64,000 bases of DNA from Scytalidium lignicola (GCA_002812745.2 NCSJ02000029.1:1-64000); one strand, 5' to 3'; shown: positions 1 through 11,786, numbered from the stretch's first letter. Translations and numbers: made by a program. Notes: generated by a model not told the origin, from the letters alone.

Positions 1-267
1 CAAAGGTTTCGCACAAAGCATGGCATTATATTAATGCCCCATCCTTCTACATCTCCTGATATGAACCCTATTGAGAAGTGTTGGAGGAGAATAAAACAGG
101 CATTGCACAGACGCCGAAAACAGCCAACAACTGTAGCCGAAATGGAACAAATGGTCACAGAAGAATGGGAGCGCATACCTCAGGAATGGATTAATCAATT
201 AGTATTAAAGCAGGAACATTGGGTCCATGTACTAATGGACCGCCATGGGTGGTCAACTCCTAATTAA
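1..267 (+). pseudogene. Tc1/mariner-type transposase, C-terminal fragment
   Basis: The reading frame is open to the left edge of the window and ends at a stop at 267, so only the last 88 or so residues are visible. It contains the signature SPDMNPIEKCW, which in Tc1/mariner DDE transposases surrounds the last acidic residue of the catalytic triad, followed by a basic helix (RRIKQALHRRRKQ) and a tryptophan-rich tail. Whether the rest of the gene, and a terminal inverted repeat, lies outside the window cannot be seen. I infer a DD34E-type element; the family call is firm, the intactness unknown. Confidence 0.8.
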
Positions 268-467
268 ATGCTAAGAGTGTACATAATAATCATGATTTTA
301 CATGGCTTATAGCCTAAAAACACGGACCCATCTGACTAGGCTCGTAAGGCCACATTTCAAGAAGTACAGAACACTAAAAAAGGATAATTACTTATTTAAA
401 CGTAATAACTTGTTATGCTGATTTAATTAAGTAAAATGATAATTTACTTGATATTGTATTATTATAA

Positions 468-1230
468 TTAGTGGATTTCTTTTATCTTATTTGAGAGTGG
501 TTTTGTGGTTTCTGATAAATCACTATACTTGTATAGATATTTATGCCTAATTTGTTTACACAATCTGGCGCTCGAGGGGATAGCGGTTGTTATATTTCTA
601 GTCCAGTCTGCGATTAATTCTCCCTCCTGCTTTGGCCGATGTTGTTCAGCTAGGGCGATTAAACTTGCGTCAAGAGGCAATTCCGGGTAATTTGTTTGGC
701 AAAGCAAGGCTATTTCTCCAAAGATCGGGTTAAGGAGCCCCCCTTGACACACAAACAGTATTTTGTCAAGATTACAGGATCCTACTACATCTACTAATAA
801 TGTTCCCATAAATGTTGCCAAAGATTGATGCAAACTTCTATGGACACTCCAATTTTTCCATCGTTTCCACCAATCACAAAAGTTTCTGCAGGCAGATTTG
901 AAATCACCAATATCTTTAATTTCTGAATAACCGCCAAGAGTATGGATGGTATCGATTCGACATCCCTTTGCGAGCAATACACTAGACCCAAAAGTCTACA
1001 ATCATTTTGACAGATCCCGATGCACACGCGTTATCTTTAGTTTCAAACTTAGAAAAGCTGCGTCTATAAGAATTGCTGCTCCAATCACAAACCCAAGTAG
1101 GTAGGTCGGGCATATTCGAGGGCATCTCCGAAGATCCAGCAACAATATCCAAGCGTCCTGAACAAAGAATGACATGCTTCACCACATCTGTATAGACCCG
1201 CTCTACAGAAGCCGAGTAATTTATCTTCAA
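468..1230 (-). pseudogene. HET-domain protein, decayed C-terminal part
   Basis: Reading from 1230 downwards, the first piece resembles the region after the HET domain in fungal heterokaryon incompatibility-like proteins: a YSASVERVYTDVVKHVI stretch, then LPTWVCDWS. The frame stops just after VKMIVDFWV near 983 and continues in another frame from 977 (LLAKGCRIDTIHTLG) down to the stop at 468. There is therefore at least one stop and one frame change, and the HET domain itself (N-terminal half) is absent: sequence upstream of 1230 runs into unrelated ankyrin-like coding sequence on the other strand. It is a truncated relic. These proteins normally act in non-self recognition and cell death. Confidence 0.7.
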
Positions 1231-1350
1231 GGAATACCAGAATTTTAAATGCCTTAAGGCATACTTTGATTCGCCTACAGCACTCCTGGAGAGCTATACA
1301 ACAGAGACTTCGAATAATCCGGCCAAATCTACAACACCGACTGAGGATGA

Positions 1351-2230
1351 ACCAGTTTCCGTATCGCCACGGCAGAGAAACTTTTTGCAGCGGGCTTCCA
1401 CGATCTCGAATTACAAGATAAAGATGGGAAGACAGCGCTTATGTGTGCTTGCTATGGTGATGATCTTTATTTCTCTAGATTCCTCCTAGAAAAAGGAGTT
1501 AATCCATTAACGCCACACAGAGACTCAGCTCTCACCGCTGGCTATTTCTTAGCCGGAAGTTCGTCATTCAATAGAACATTTAAGGTCTCAGATTTGGGCT
1601 TATGTGCCACAATCCTGCAGACCGCTTTCGACGTAACCGATAATATCAACTCCAACTGTCTGTGCTCCCCAGAAGGGTTTACACCTGTGACAGCATTAAG
1701 AAGATCATATTTTGAGTATAAGAGAGAAAACTTTAGAAAAATTATGCTCTATCTTCAATGGTCAACGGTTGATGTGGAACGGCAAGCACGTGTCTTTGCG
1801 TTAGGAGAGGTTTTCGACCGGCTTCAGATGACCCATACGTGCATAAACATACATTAATCAAGCCATCAAATCACCCACAAAGATCGGATAGAGATAGAAG
1901 AGGAAGAGCTTAATGACCAACTCCTAGAAGTGATGGAAGAATATGATTCAGAACGTGTTGAGTTTAGTGGTAGCCCACTTGAATTTCTAGACTTTTTNCT
2001 TCGAAATGCCCGACTTGGATCTACCTTCGAATGACCACAGCCGTCAAACGGTATTCAACCGGAACGACAAAGATCTCCTTGGCCCGGGAGAGCAATATCA
2101 ATCCTATCGAACATCTTTCACTGGTAACAAGATATTTCTCTGTCACACAGAAGACAAACTGAAGAGAACATGCTTGCTTTGCTCTTTAATAAATAGCACT
2201 CGTAACTGGGAGGATGGTGTACTAGCATAG
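1351..2230 (+). pseudogene. Ankyrin-repeat protein remnant
   Basis: The frame open from 1351 contains an ankyrin-like unit (LELQDKDGKTALMCACYGDD, then FSRFLLEKGVNP), followed by a longer region ending VFALGEVFDRLQMTHTC. An in-frame TAA lies at 1855-1857. Beyond it the same frame continues with an acidic segment (EIEEEELNDQLLEVMEEYD) and SGSPLEFLDF. If the N at 1998 is dropped, the frame stays open to 2230 (MPDLDLPSND onward); if it is kept, it soon stops. No start codon is visible in the frame, so an upstream exon or loss of the 5' end must be assumed. Ankyrin proteins of this type commonly sit beside HET genes in fungi. Function unknown; the TAA may be real decay or hidden by an intron I could not place. 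Confidence 0.5.
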
Positions 2231-2377
2231 CATATCAATTTACTGAGAACCGACTGAAAATGTAACTGTTAATCATTCTTTCAAAATCCCTGACTATTGA
2301 ATTAAGACGGTGGTACCTTACAGCCACTAACTCCCATAAATAAGTATATAGGTCGTATTATAACTATACAGCTATAT

Positions 2378-2644
2378 TGTCGGGATGTTCGGTCACGTGC
2401 CTGTCCGAGCACTCAGAAGCCGCATAGCTACTGGTCAGCCAGGGACCTGCAGGCCCAAAGAATGCATTAATAGAAGGGTCCTCCCCTAGTTTAGGGGAGG
2501 ACAAAGATCAATTTGTAACTACTATTAGCCTTTGGAATACAACTCGCTATCTAGCGGCCACCCAGTTGCTGAGTTCATACTGCTCAGTGCCTATTTGTCT
2601 TACCTATTGACCTTCCTTCACTTTACGCAACCAGCACCCTTACA
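2378..2644. mobile_element. Solo LTR with TATAT target-site duplication
   Basis: A 267-bp segment begins TGTCGGGATG and ends CACCCTTACA, the TG...CA ends of a long terminal repeat. It is flanked on both sides by TATAT (2373-2377 and 2645-2649), a 5-bp target duplication typical of Ty1/copia or Ty3/gypsy insertion. No internal retrotransposon coding sequence follows on either side, so this is a solo LTR left after recombination between two LTRs. Orientation cannot be decided without a full copy. Confidence 0.75.
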
Positions 2645-2649
2645 TATAT

Positions 2650-3840
2650 GGCCAGAACTTCCCATTAAAATATTAACGATACAGAATATTCAACGGTAAA
2701 CTTCAACTTCTTCTATTAATTCTCAATATAAGGTCATTTTTTTTAGGTAAAAAAANGGTCTATTAGAAAACGAAAAGAAGAGAAATGAAAAGGGAAGGGA
2801 AGCCAGAGAATGTCGAAGTAATTTTATCCCGTTGCTCAAGTAAATTAGCTGAGACAAAGGTGATTGGTGCCTGCCATGCTCCTTTCCATTTCTGGAGCAG
2901 CAGAGCACCTAGACACAGCGGCCTCTTGATTCATACATAACTCCGACCTAAAATGTATTTAAGCACCTTTGCCTTCCCTGATCCGCTACATCTTATCTAC
3001 TTTTAATCGTTTCCCAGATCTTTCCACGCCATCTATTAGTTAGTCAGTACAGCAGGTTATGCACGGAGAATGAAGTCAGTTGATTATCATACAGTTTAAC
3101 TACAATACAATTTATGGAGAAAGTAGTATTTAGGAAGCTTAACCGCCCCGTAACAATGAGAATTTTATGATGTAGCTTTTGCATTGAATATACAAGAGTT
3201 GTTAACTTGAGCTTAACCAACTGTTCTATGTTTACGGCCTGACACTAATACTATCGTATTATTTCTCTTTAACCAATTTCCACTCTTTAACTGTCTCCCC
3301 CTCACTTCTTCAGTAGCATACTTCCTTGCCGTCTTTAAGTTCACGTGCAGGTTCATACAGAAGCGGTATTGGTAAACATGCCAGCGTGGCTAAAGTAGTA
3401 CTTACGCCAGAGCTTAGAGCCATTCATATAGGGCGGAAGGAAGTACTTGGACACATTAACCATCTCTGTGGGGTACAATGTTGAACCAATCTGCAACCAC
3501 AGAATTTACTACGTGATTCCTAAGCGAGCATATATTCAATTAAGGGGTAGGAGCACACGATCGTGAAGATGAGCGATTCTGAATTCTGCAATAAATTTTG
3601 AGCTTTATACGTTAAACGTGGCATAACCAAGTCAGCCCTATCTAACCTTTAGATTACCCTATCTCGATCTCTGAAAGGTTTTAGATTAGAGAGTACTGGA
3701 GTGGAAAGTATTGTAATATAGTTTGAAATGTTCTCCATCGTGACATGTATGCTAGATTAATGATAGAACATGGATTTTAAACTAAAATTGACAGGAAAGG
3801 AAAAAGAGAAAAGAAGGACAAAGAGAAGCCATTTATTAGC
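2650..3840. other. Intergenic, no gene recognised
   Basis: About 1.2 kb of AT-rich sequence with only short, unconvincing open frames. It contains one of the isolated N characters (2756), next to an A-run. I see no terminal repeats, RNA gene or regulatory site that I can support. Confidence 0.5.
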
Positions 3841-5791
3841 TTAAAAAATATCAAAGAACTGGTCTTTATATTGTTCTGAATTCCACTTTTTCCTTATAAT
3901 CTCTCCATGCATTGCATGATTAATATATGCTTCGCCTACTAATCTATATCGTGTTCCAATAGGACGTAAAATAAATGGAACAGAAGCACCAAAGAGAATA
4001 CAACAAAAGTCTCCTTTTTGTAGTATCCGAGGACCTATACCTAACATACCAGATCTAGTAGAGAAAACTGTTCGACGAAGGGGTACGTGGCCAACCTCGA
4101 GGAGAAAATCACCAACATTTCCATTTTCTGCAGCTTTGTTTAAAACTGATAATCCCTCCGGTGCAAGGCTTCGTTCAGATGATTTCCTTTGTGGGAGTCT
4201 TGCTTGATTAAATAAAGTCGAAATGCTGCAAAATCGGCTGAAAGTTTTAAAAGATGTTTTCCTCTTATTCGATATCCCGATTGTAATCCAACTGCAAATG
4301 TCTGAGCTAATTCAGATAATCTCTTTGAGACAGAGTATTGAGATAAAGATTTAAAGCTCATTGCTTCATGTATTGGCCACAACTGAGCGCTTGATGTTAA
4401 CTGATCACAGTCTTCGTTGTCCTCTACAGGTATTGTGTATTCGTCAACTACATCAAAAATAAAGCCATTAGTACGTAAAACGTTTTTGACAATAGTTGGC
4501 CTCCAAATAATAGATTCACCAGCTGTTGCATTGTAGTTGCTCAAAAGGCCGCTTCGATCTATCCCGAATGCAATAGTATCCCTCTCTCGAGCCCATGTTG
4601 GCACCCAAGATGGCCTTTCCACTTCGAGATCTTCTTTTGTCTGATGGCGTACAGCATATAAAACGCGAAGATTTTTAGTTTTTTTTTTATCAATTTAGTC
4701 GCAAGCTCAAAAAATAAATCAGCTGCAGATTTAGTATAATCTGGCTCTACTATGAGTTGCCCACGAACTAAAGCACTTGGATGCCCTAATAAAGCATAAA
4801 TGTAATCTCTTTGGTCAAGGGCTAAATGCGCACGAGTATCTTGCAGAACTTCCAGAAAATCCAAATTAAAGGAACGAAAGCCATCAGATTCACCAAATAT
4901 TTGTCGAAATCTAGTGGGAAATACCGAAAACGGATGAAAAAGGCGTATGTTTACCCCAAAGTAGTCCACTAATAGACGCTTTGAGGAGAGCCAAGCTGCA
5001 AGAATCATCAGATCATCAAAGTCCATCTTATTTTCGCCAAACAATACAACCACGGATTTGTTTAAGCCGACCTCTTGGACTACCCACAAGCGGTTAAACC
5101 AGGGCCGACAGAGCAATTTTGCGAGTGTTGTCCATGCATGATATGTGCTATAATCAAGCTCTTTAGGATGAATTTGTCCAATCCCTGAAGATTGCAACAC
5201 AGCTGGGTCTTGGTTAAGTTGTGGGGGTATCTCTTTCATCAAGGCCGCAAAAGGCTCTTTGTTGGAATATGCATTATAATCTTCAAAATCTTCGAAGCCA
5301 TCGGATCCTAGCCACACAAGCACTCTTTCCGCTTTTTTATATATTAAACCCATGTTCTTAACTTGATGTCCACGCTCCTGTTCGTCACTCTGGTCTATAC
5401 ATAAAGCATCAGCCCAGAGAATCCTTACGCCAACTGAATCTCGTAAATGCTTCAAGGCATCTCGAAGGTTGACTGGAATTTTTATTTTCCCTCCTTCGCA
5501 ACCAACGTATACTTTATTGGTGGGACTACCCCAAGCATAGGATAAAGCCTCATATAGTGGAGCATTCTCTATCTCTACACACAATAACCGGCACTTAATA
5601 GGCTCTCTTATTTCGCCTGGCAATAGCTCCAAGATTCTGACAGACGTTGTAGTTGGGAGAGATGTGTACTTGTACAGAGTATTTTCGAGCTTCAAAGATT
5701 TTTGGCGGAGAAAATATGAGTCTACACTATTCTCTCGTTCTCTTTTTCTGTACTTCTTATATTTGAGTCTAATCGTGCGGCTGGGTGGCAT
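3841..5791 (-). pseudogene. HET-domain protein gene broken by two frameshifts
   Basis: The first 370 or so codons (from the ATG at 5791) carry a clear HET domain: YEALSYAWGS, then ILWADALCIDQSDEQERGHQ, VLVWLG and WFNRLWVVQEV, followed by the linker DQRDYIYALLGHP. Near 4680 the frame is lost at a run of ten T on the plus strand; in the next frame it resumes through VERPSWVPTWARERDT, the usual segment after the domain, to a stop at 4140. A second frame change near 4140-4165 leads to the family's C-terminal block (GDFCCILFGASVPFILRP, RYRLVGEAYIN), ending at 3841. The full product would be near 640 residues, normal for the family. The first break lies in a homopolymer and could be a sequencing slip; two breaks make real decay more likely. 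HET proteins trigger incompatibility cell death. Confidence 0.85.
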
Positions 5792-7407
5792 TTCTACTGA
5801 GGTATCGATAAAAATGATTCAGTCGATCAACGTAGTGATATGAAATGTCAGAATTCTCAAGCGTCAGGGACTTTAAAAATCTTCAGCACTGGGAATTGTA
5901 AAATTAAATGAGGCTGAGTGCGATAAGAAGGGTTATATAGGGTTTGTGCATAGCTGATGGAGTCCAGTGGTTGGTCCTTTAGTGAAATGATTGGCCACGG
6001 CCACTAACGTAATTTTTGGTTCATCAAGCCACTCTTTCTACCAGGCTACTGAAATTTACAGCGAAAATTGGCGAAAATTGGACTTCAATAATACCACGGT
6101 AAATTTGCTCCAGCAAGGTCCCTTGTAGGTTTACTGTAACAGGGGTATGAGAACGGGTACCATCATGGTGTCTTGATCGGTGGCTTTGCTGGAAATAACA
6201 GGCGTTTGGCAAGATTTATTGAAGCGAGCGTAGTGAGCTTCTATTAAGGTACTTACGTACAGTAGTTTAGAGGGTTCAAATCGTCGTTCGTTTTTACCGC
6301 CTTGCATAATTGACAGACCGATCTGAGTAATAGCGCGGTTTTCTGCCTGGTACGTAAGAAAATATTGGATGCTTGAATAAGATTAGCGGGACTTTGTTCT
6401 CCTACGTTGTGAACTATACAGCCTCATGAAGATAAGGTGGTCCCAGTTAACCGTATTGTCCCAGGATGATTTTCACCCAAATTCCGTTGCCGTAACTGGA
6501 GGCATTCGTTCATTGGATTCAAGGCTTCATAATTGCGACTCCGAAGTAAACGCAAAATTAGCCATGCTAATCAGCGTGTCGGATGGTCTCCTCCCCTCAC
6601 AACACTCTCTTTCTCGTCTCCATCACTTGCACTTCCACATCTTCCGCTTCCTTCCATTGTCCTTGATCCATGTATATCGAACCTACCATTTGAATACTAT
6701 CCAGGGTATTTTCATTAAGGACCTCATCAAGAGGAGGTCGTTTATTCACAACCCAACGGATGCTTGATCAACGAAAAGCCCAGTTGGCAGAACAGGGATC
6801 TTCTGGGTATTTTTACATCAATCCCCCATCTTCTCTCTTCATTAGAATCGTCCAGAAAGCGTCAATGTGTTCATTAATTTTCGATTGTCCCCCGTTAGCT
6901 ATCGATCTGATCCTTCAGCCTCGATCCATTCATAATGCTTTTATGTAACGTCACAAGGCAAACCTCCCTGCTCTGGACATCGTCTAAACACGATGTTGTC
7001 AAAGCGTGCTATCGGGAAAGAGTAGTAAAAACCTTTGAGGTATGATCGATGTTATATATAATGTTATTGGTGATCGAGAACTTGAAATTGGAAGGAAGTC
7101 GTCTATGGCTTCGAGATAGTCTGAGCTTGACTCTTGAACTCAATTAGTACGTTCACTATTAGCGATTACGGAAGATAAGAGTGTTAATCCGATCGTTGAT
7201 TTATAATACAAGTGTTCAGAATACTCTTTCATTGTTATCGCTGATGCACTCTAAGCCTTTTACCATATCGGCCTATTCGCTACTTGGAAAATGGGTGTTT
7301 CTCGCTATAGTTGAAAAGGGGGAGATTTCATAGCTTCAAATCACATCACTTTGATGAGCTTAGATATTCAATAACGGAATTTATTGTTTTTCATGCTCAA
7401 CCTTAAG
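5792..7407. other. Intergenic between HET and BTB genes
   Basis: About 1.6 kb with only short ORFs that look spurious. It holds an inverted pair of the 9-mer CTTACGTAC (6252-6260) and GTACGTAAG (6350-6358) about 90 bp apart, a motif that recurs elsewhere in intergenic DNA of this window. No gene is recognised. Confidence 0.5.
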
Positions 7408-8478
7408 TCAGCTAATACGCTTCATCAGCATTTGAATAAGATTTTGGGCAAGTTGACCGCCCTCTCGAATTAATGATAGGAATTCGGGACAGTGGATGAG
7501 ATTTTCTATCTCGCATGTTGTGTATAGCATCACCAATGATCTTAAATCATCCACGGCATCGACAAGATCCGGTGTGTGGTCGTTAGAGAAGGTGTATCGT
7601 AGCAGCTCGACAATGTCGGGTCGCCGGGCTTCATATAGAGTGAATGATGTTAATGTTTTGTGAAGTTTGAACAGAGCGAGAGTTTTCAAGGATGTAATGT
7701 CCCATTTTTCCGCAAAGACGTATAACTGTGCATGGCCAAGGAAGACTGTAGTGTAATCTTCTGTGGGATCAGAATTCTGACGAACTTCACATTGCGCTGC
7801 CAAGTTTGTACGAAATGTCTCTATATCATATAGTTGGTCGAGAAGTGATTGTCGTAAAAGGCTTCTCTTTGATGGTTTCTTCGGTTTTTTTGCTTTTTTG
7901 GGTGTCGATTCCAAACCCAAGCTGCCGACTGGCACCGGCATTGGCACCGGCACTGGCTCTGGCTCTGGCATTAGCTCTGGTTCTATAAATCTGTCATCTT
8001 CACGATCCATTGTAGAAGCGTCATATGATATAGCGACAGGGGGTGAAATATTCGGAAGGTCGATAGTCGGTATGTGAGTGAAATCTGGAGTAGTGTAGTC
8101 TCCAGTATACGCGAACTGACAGAACCGTGTGAAAGTGTCCTCTTCGATATCATCAAAGATTGCTTTTCCATCAGAGGCTTCTGCCATTGATCCGTTGATA
8201 AGAGCATCGAGCGCCTTCGACTGCTTAGCAACAATAGCTGCGTGGATAGTAAACACTGCTTGATTTTTGCCGATAACAAATACAAATTGTTTTGATCTGA
8301 AAACACTGTTCCACAGACTAAGCTTCAGGTCAGGGGAAGGAAGTCGAAGACTAACTCCACTTCTAATGCTGCCATTATGAAACCTGATTGCTCTAAATGC
8401 TATATTAGAAGAATGATTAGAGTTCAATTTTGCTTCGTCACAGATGTTACGGCGGTCGCTTTGCAGAGATCCTACCAA
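7408..8478 (-). CDS. BTB/POZ domain protein
   Basis: The product has one BTB/POZ domain near its start (FVFVIGKNQAVFTIHAAIVAKQSKALDALI, then FCQFAYTGDYTTP), a fold for homodimerisation and often for Cullin-3 or chromatin partners. A low-complexity proline/glutamate-valine stretch (PEPEPVPVPMPVPV) and a lysine-rich segment follow, then a helical region (LYVFAEKWDITSLKTLALFKLHKTL) typical of the part after fungal BTB domains. The frame has no ATG before the domain and an in-frame stop lies a few codons upstream of 8478, so the true start must be in an upstream exon that I could not place; the given 5' end is only the limit of the open frame. The partner and role are unknown. Fungal genomes carry many such genes. 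Confidence 0.75.
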   Translation of the reverse strand: MVGSLQSDRRNICDEAKLNSNHSSNIAFRAIRFHNGSIRSGVSLRLPSPDLKLSLWNSVFRSKQFVFVIGKNQAVFTIHAAIVAKQSKALDALINGSMAEASDGKAIFDDIEEDTFTRFCQFAYTGDYTTPDFTHIPTIDLPNISPPVAISYDASTMDREDDRFIEPELMPEPEPVPVPMPVPVGSLGLESTPKKAKKPKKPSKRSLLRQSLLDQLYDIETFRTNLAAQCEVRQNSDPTEDYTTVFLGHAQLYVFAEKWDITSLKTLALFKLHKTLTSFTLYEARRPDIVELLRYTFSNDHTPDLVDAVDDLRSLVMLYTTCEIENLIHCPEFLSLIREGGQLAQNLIQMLMKRIS

Positions 8479-8763
8479 AAGATAGAGCTAGCTAAACCTC
8501 TTAACATAATTCTATTTCGGTGTACAAGGAAATCAGGTTGGTACCGTCACTAATGCATAGACCAGCTGGTCGATGCATTCAGCTAGTCTTGTGAGTGTCG
8601 CCGATGTAGGGTCCGATGTCAGATAATTCTTAGGCAGTCAGACTTTTCATGTGATACGGCTACTCGAATGCATGGTATGCAAACACTGTAAAGGAATCCG
8701 AGGCGGGGGAATGGGTTAGGATGATAGCGGGAGATATTTGTTAAGTTGTGAATGATAAGGATA

Positions 8764-8867
8764 ATAGTTGGTTGCGCTCGGAGGTGGGAAAATTTCGCTT
8801 ACCAACACCTAGGGGTGGTTGGTAAAAAAANGTCCATCACCTTAAAAAAGTCCATCACCTTTCGCGA
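8764..8867 (+). repeat. Left terminal inverted repeat of the pogo-like element
   Basis: The repeat runs from ATAGTTGGTTGCGC to CACCTTTCGCGA. Compared with the right copy it differs by one base in the spacer between the two AAGTCCATCACCT units and by the N at 8831, which is absent from the right copy. Confidence 0.9.
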
Positions 8868-8911
8868 ATCTTAAACACTGAAATCGCGTACCTTCATTAC
8901 GCGTTTATACT

Positions 8912-11014
8912 GTGAACACCATACAATTTTCAATTGATATACTTCTCAAAATGGCGAGGACCTGTTTTGCAATGACTAAATCTGATGTCAACCTATTAAA
9001 GGATGCTATCAAATGGTATTTCAACAACCAAGAAGACTTCAACGATCAAGCTACTATTACAGTTATTGTATGCATATTCAAGGTTAAGATTAATATACTT
9101 TACACAGCAATTCAACGTTGTTTAACTCTTGTAAAAGGGCTTAAACAGCTTATAAGATGATCTTCTTTCTTGAAGCTTTACTAAGTTGAAGTATTACTTT
9201 CTTATATTAAAACACAAGTATACGGTAATAACTTATTAAACAAGGCTATGTTCCTTAGAGTAGCAACATACCTTTATAAAGACAACATAAAACCATTGTT
9301 ATAGTGGGTATGTAACTTTCTAAAGGCATATCCTGAATTCTATATAATTACAACTAAACCAATCAAAAAGGAACAAATTCAAGCTTAAGATAAGGAGGTT
9401 ATAAAGTAGTGATTCTTGAAATATGACAATCTTCAGCATGAAAACAAGGTTTTGTGTAGTAATATTTATAATATAAATAAAATAAGCTTTTGGATTGGTA
9501 TAGTTGAAGGAGAATAAGTTATTGTTCTAATTAAAATTAAAGAGGTATTAGAGATAAATATATTTGAGTAGATACATAGTTTTACTAATAAAGTATTAGT
9601 TATATGAAAGTACCTTTCAAAATTGTAAATCTCTTATAATTATCAAGTGTGTATTTGCAGATAAGAGAACTTTTATTTCATTGATTATTCTTGTAAAAGG
9701 CATATGGATTATAGAAAATTGAGTATACAATAACCTTCTTGAAAACATTATTATACTTCCTTTTACATCAGGTTATATTAATAATAATATTAAAGTTCGT
9801 TGGTTATACTACTTTATTTGATTCTCTGACGTAAAAGAAGGAGTTTTAGACTTAAAAAGACAAATATATGTTGATTCAAAGATAAATCAATCAATAGAAA
9901 CGAAGCTTCTTCTCTTAGATGGTTATGAATCTTATGAATTACTTGAATTTATCAAATTAACTACTTAATATTATATTATTCTATTATGATTTCCATTATA
10001 TCTTATGCATATTCTTCAACTATTAAATGTCAAGATATTTTGACTATATAAACATAACTATAAGAAAGCTATACAATAAGCATTTTAACATCTTGAGTTA
10101 GAATATATAATAGTTTCTTTTTTNCCACGATTTGGTTAATATTCAAGAGTAAACCTTCTGAGAAGATATTATACATTATGCTTTTTGTAATAGTAATATA
10201 TAACTAATTGAAGTTAAAAAGGTACTTTCTCAACTTTGATCTTATTCTGTTCTTGCTTGCCTAGAAGAATTAACACTTTTAACTCTTCTTTTTACACTTA
10301 AAACTGTATAACATAATATTTAAGTGTTAGAAGAGCTTGAAAATCACATTTTAAAAGTGTTTTCCAGCCTTTTTATATAATATTTCTTGTTAATGATTAA
10401 AGGTATTAAATATACTTTTAAATTAGTAGATCTTACTCAAGCTAAACAAGTTATAATTATAACAAGCTAAAAGGAATTGAACATAACAAAAGCAAGAAGT
10501 AAAAAGAGAATAACTAAATCCAAGCATAGAGATACTGTATTCAATCTTCGTGAATTAATTAAGGAGAAGAAGAAGCAAGAAGAGTTAGCTTTAAAGAAAC
10601 AAGCTAAAATACTGTAAAAGAAGTAAGAAGTACAACTTNAAAAAGATATATCTAAAAGACTTGAAGATATGGAAAGCAAAGGAAAGAGAGTGTAAAGTTA
10701 TAATTGCAAAAATTACTTGATATAAAAAGAATAGAAAGCATCTTGTACTACCAGAATTACAACTTGAAATACTTAATATGTTAGTTAATCCAATTACAAT
10801 TCAACGATCTATTACTCCATTCGACGAAGACAAAGACGAAGATATCAATATTATACTAGAAAGCATATATATAAGAATAAAACCCACCTTTCCAAGGTTA
10901 GTTAATGTTATAGAAGATCCTATTATTGGCGTTATTACTATTACTGAACCATCACAAGAAATGGAGAATACAAGGCTGTCATGGATGGATCAAGATTTTG
11001 TAGAATTCGAGTAG
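8912..11014 (+). pseudogene. Pogo/Fot1-type transposase, heavily mutated
   Basis: Fragments of a DDE_1 transposase lie in order but in different frames. Near 8960-9110 is a helix-turn-helix-like N-terminal part (DVNLLKDAIKWYFNNQEDF). Near 9461 the block that normally reads IYNMDE-x-GF reads IYNINKISFWIG, so the first catalytic Asp is Asn (codon at 9476). The second block survives as LLLLDGYESYELLEF with its Asp at 9918, where family members have LDGHGSH. The third reads HILQLLNVK (Asn codon at 10026) where HxLQPLD is expected. All these changes are G-to-A or C-to-T, and there are many stops and frame changes. The C-terminal frame 10778-11014 is acidic. The enzyme cannot be active. Confidence 0.8.
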
Positions 11015-11088
11015 TTATTTCATCGTAGCAAAGATATATTCCTCTATTTAGATAAAATTTGTATGGCAATTTACATATCTCGGCTATC

Positions 11089-11192
11089 TCGCGAAAGGTG
11101 ATGGACTTTTTTGAGGTGATGGACTTTTTTTACCAACCACCCCTAGGTNGTTGGTAAGCGAAATTTTCCCACCTCCGAGCGCAACCAACTAT
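11089..11192 (-). repeat. Right terminal inverted repeat of the pogo-like element
   Basis: Reverse complement of the left repeat. The N at 11149 has no counterpart in the left copy; without it the two ends are the same there. Confidence 0.9.
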
Positions 11193-11194
11193 TA

Positions 11195-11786
11195 GTATAT
11201 GGTTTTGGATTCTAGGCAATGCCACCTCATTCAAGGAATACCCCGTACACGTGTAGTTGGATCAACCAGCGACTGCAATGACTGGTCCACGTGTATGCAG
11301 CAGTCCTTTCCACTACGTAACAGTAGCATCGATCGGAACGCCACAAACGCAAAGATTAATGATATTGTACAATTATTATTATATTATTATATATATTAAA
11401 TACTAAAATGTAAAGTTTTCATATAAAGCCTTTGCTTATATTATATGGACGTATAAATAGGAATGCCTTATTACATATTCCGCTTCCCCGATAGAGTAGC
11501 ATTACGTGCGCAGTCTTGTGCAATTAATGGTCTTTAGCAGCTGGATTTACGGCTGGAGTTACTCTTAGAGCTGACATTTGACTTGAAAATAAACCGAGTT
11601 ATTATTGAGAATGGATTTATTAACTCTGTTTAAATAATCAGTTATGTATACTCACACCCAACAAAGTCCGTTTGATCTAAACCAGATGATCGTCTGCCGC
11701 CAGTTGAATGGCCTTGCAGCGATGTATGATGCTGGCAGAAATACTGTACTTATAACAATTTAATGTAGATAGTAAGCATAGATAGC
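11195..11786. other. Intergenic between transposon and GH76-like gene
   Basis: About 590 bp downstream of the GH76-like gene's stop. One 66-codon open frame (11199-11399) has no recognisable similarity. No site can be supported here. Confidence 0.45.

Larger units (their letters stand above)
8764..11192 (+). mobile_element. Pogo/Fot1-like DNA transposon, TIRs intact, core decayed
   Basis: The 2,429-bp element is bounded by 104-bp terminal inverted repeats that match almost base for base and is flanked by TA on both sides (8762-8763 and 11193-11194), the target duplication of Tc1/mariner/pogo elements. The core is very AT-rich and contains a recognisable but destroyed DDE transposase on the plus strand. 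Inside each TIR is a tandem pair of the unit AAGTCCATCACCT and an internal hairpin TTACCAAC...GTTGGTAA. The contrast between well-kept ends and a ruined core suggests mobilisation in trans or selective mutation of the core. Confidence 0.85.

Noticed and set aside
11199..11399. 66-codon open frame beside the transposon
   Set aside because: Ends in a run of ATT/TAT codons and shows no similarity.
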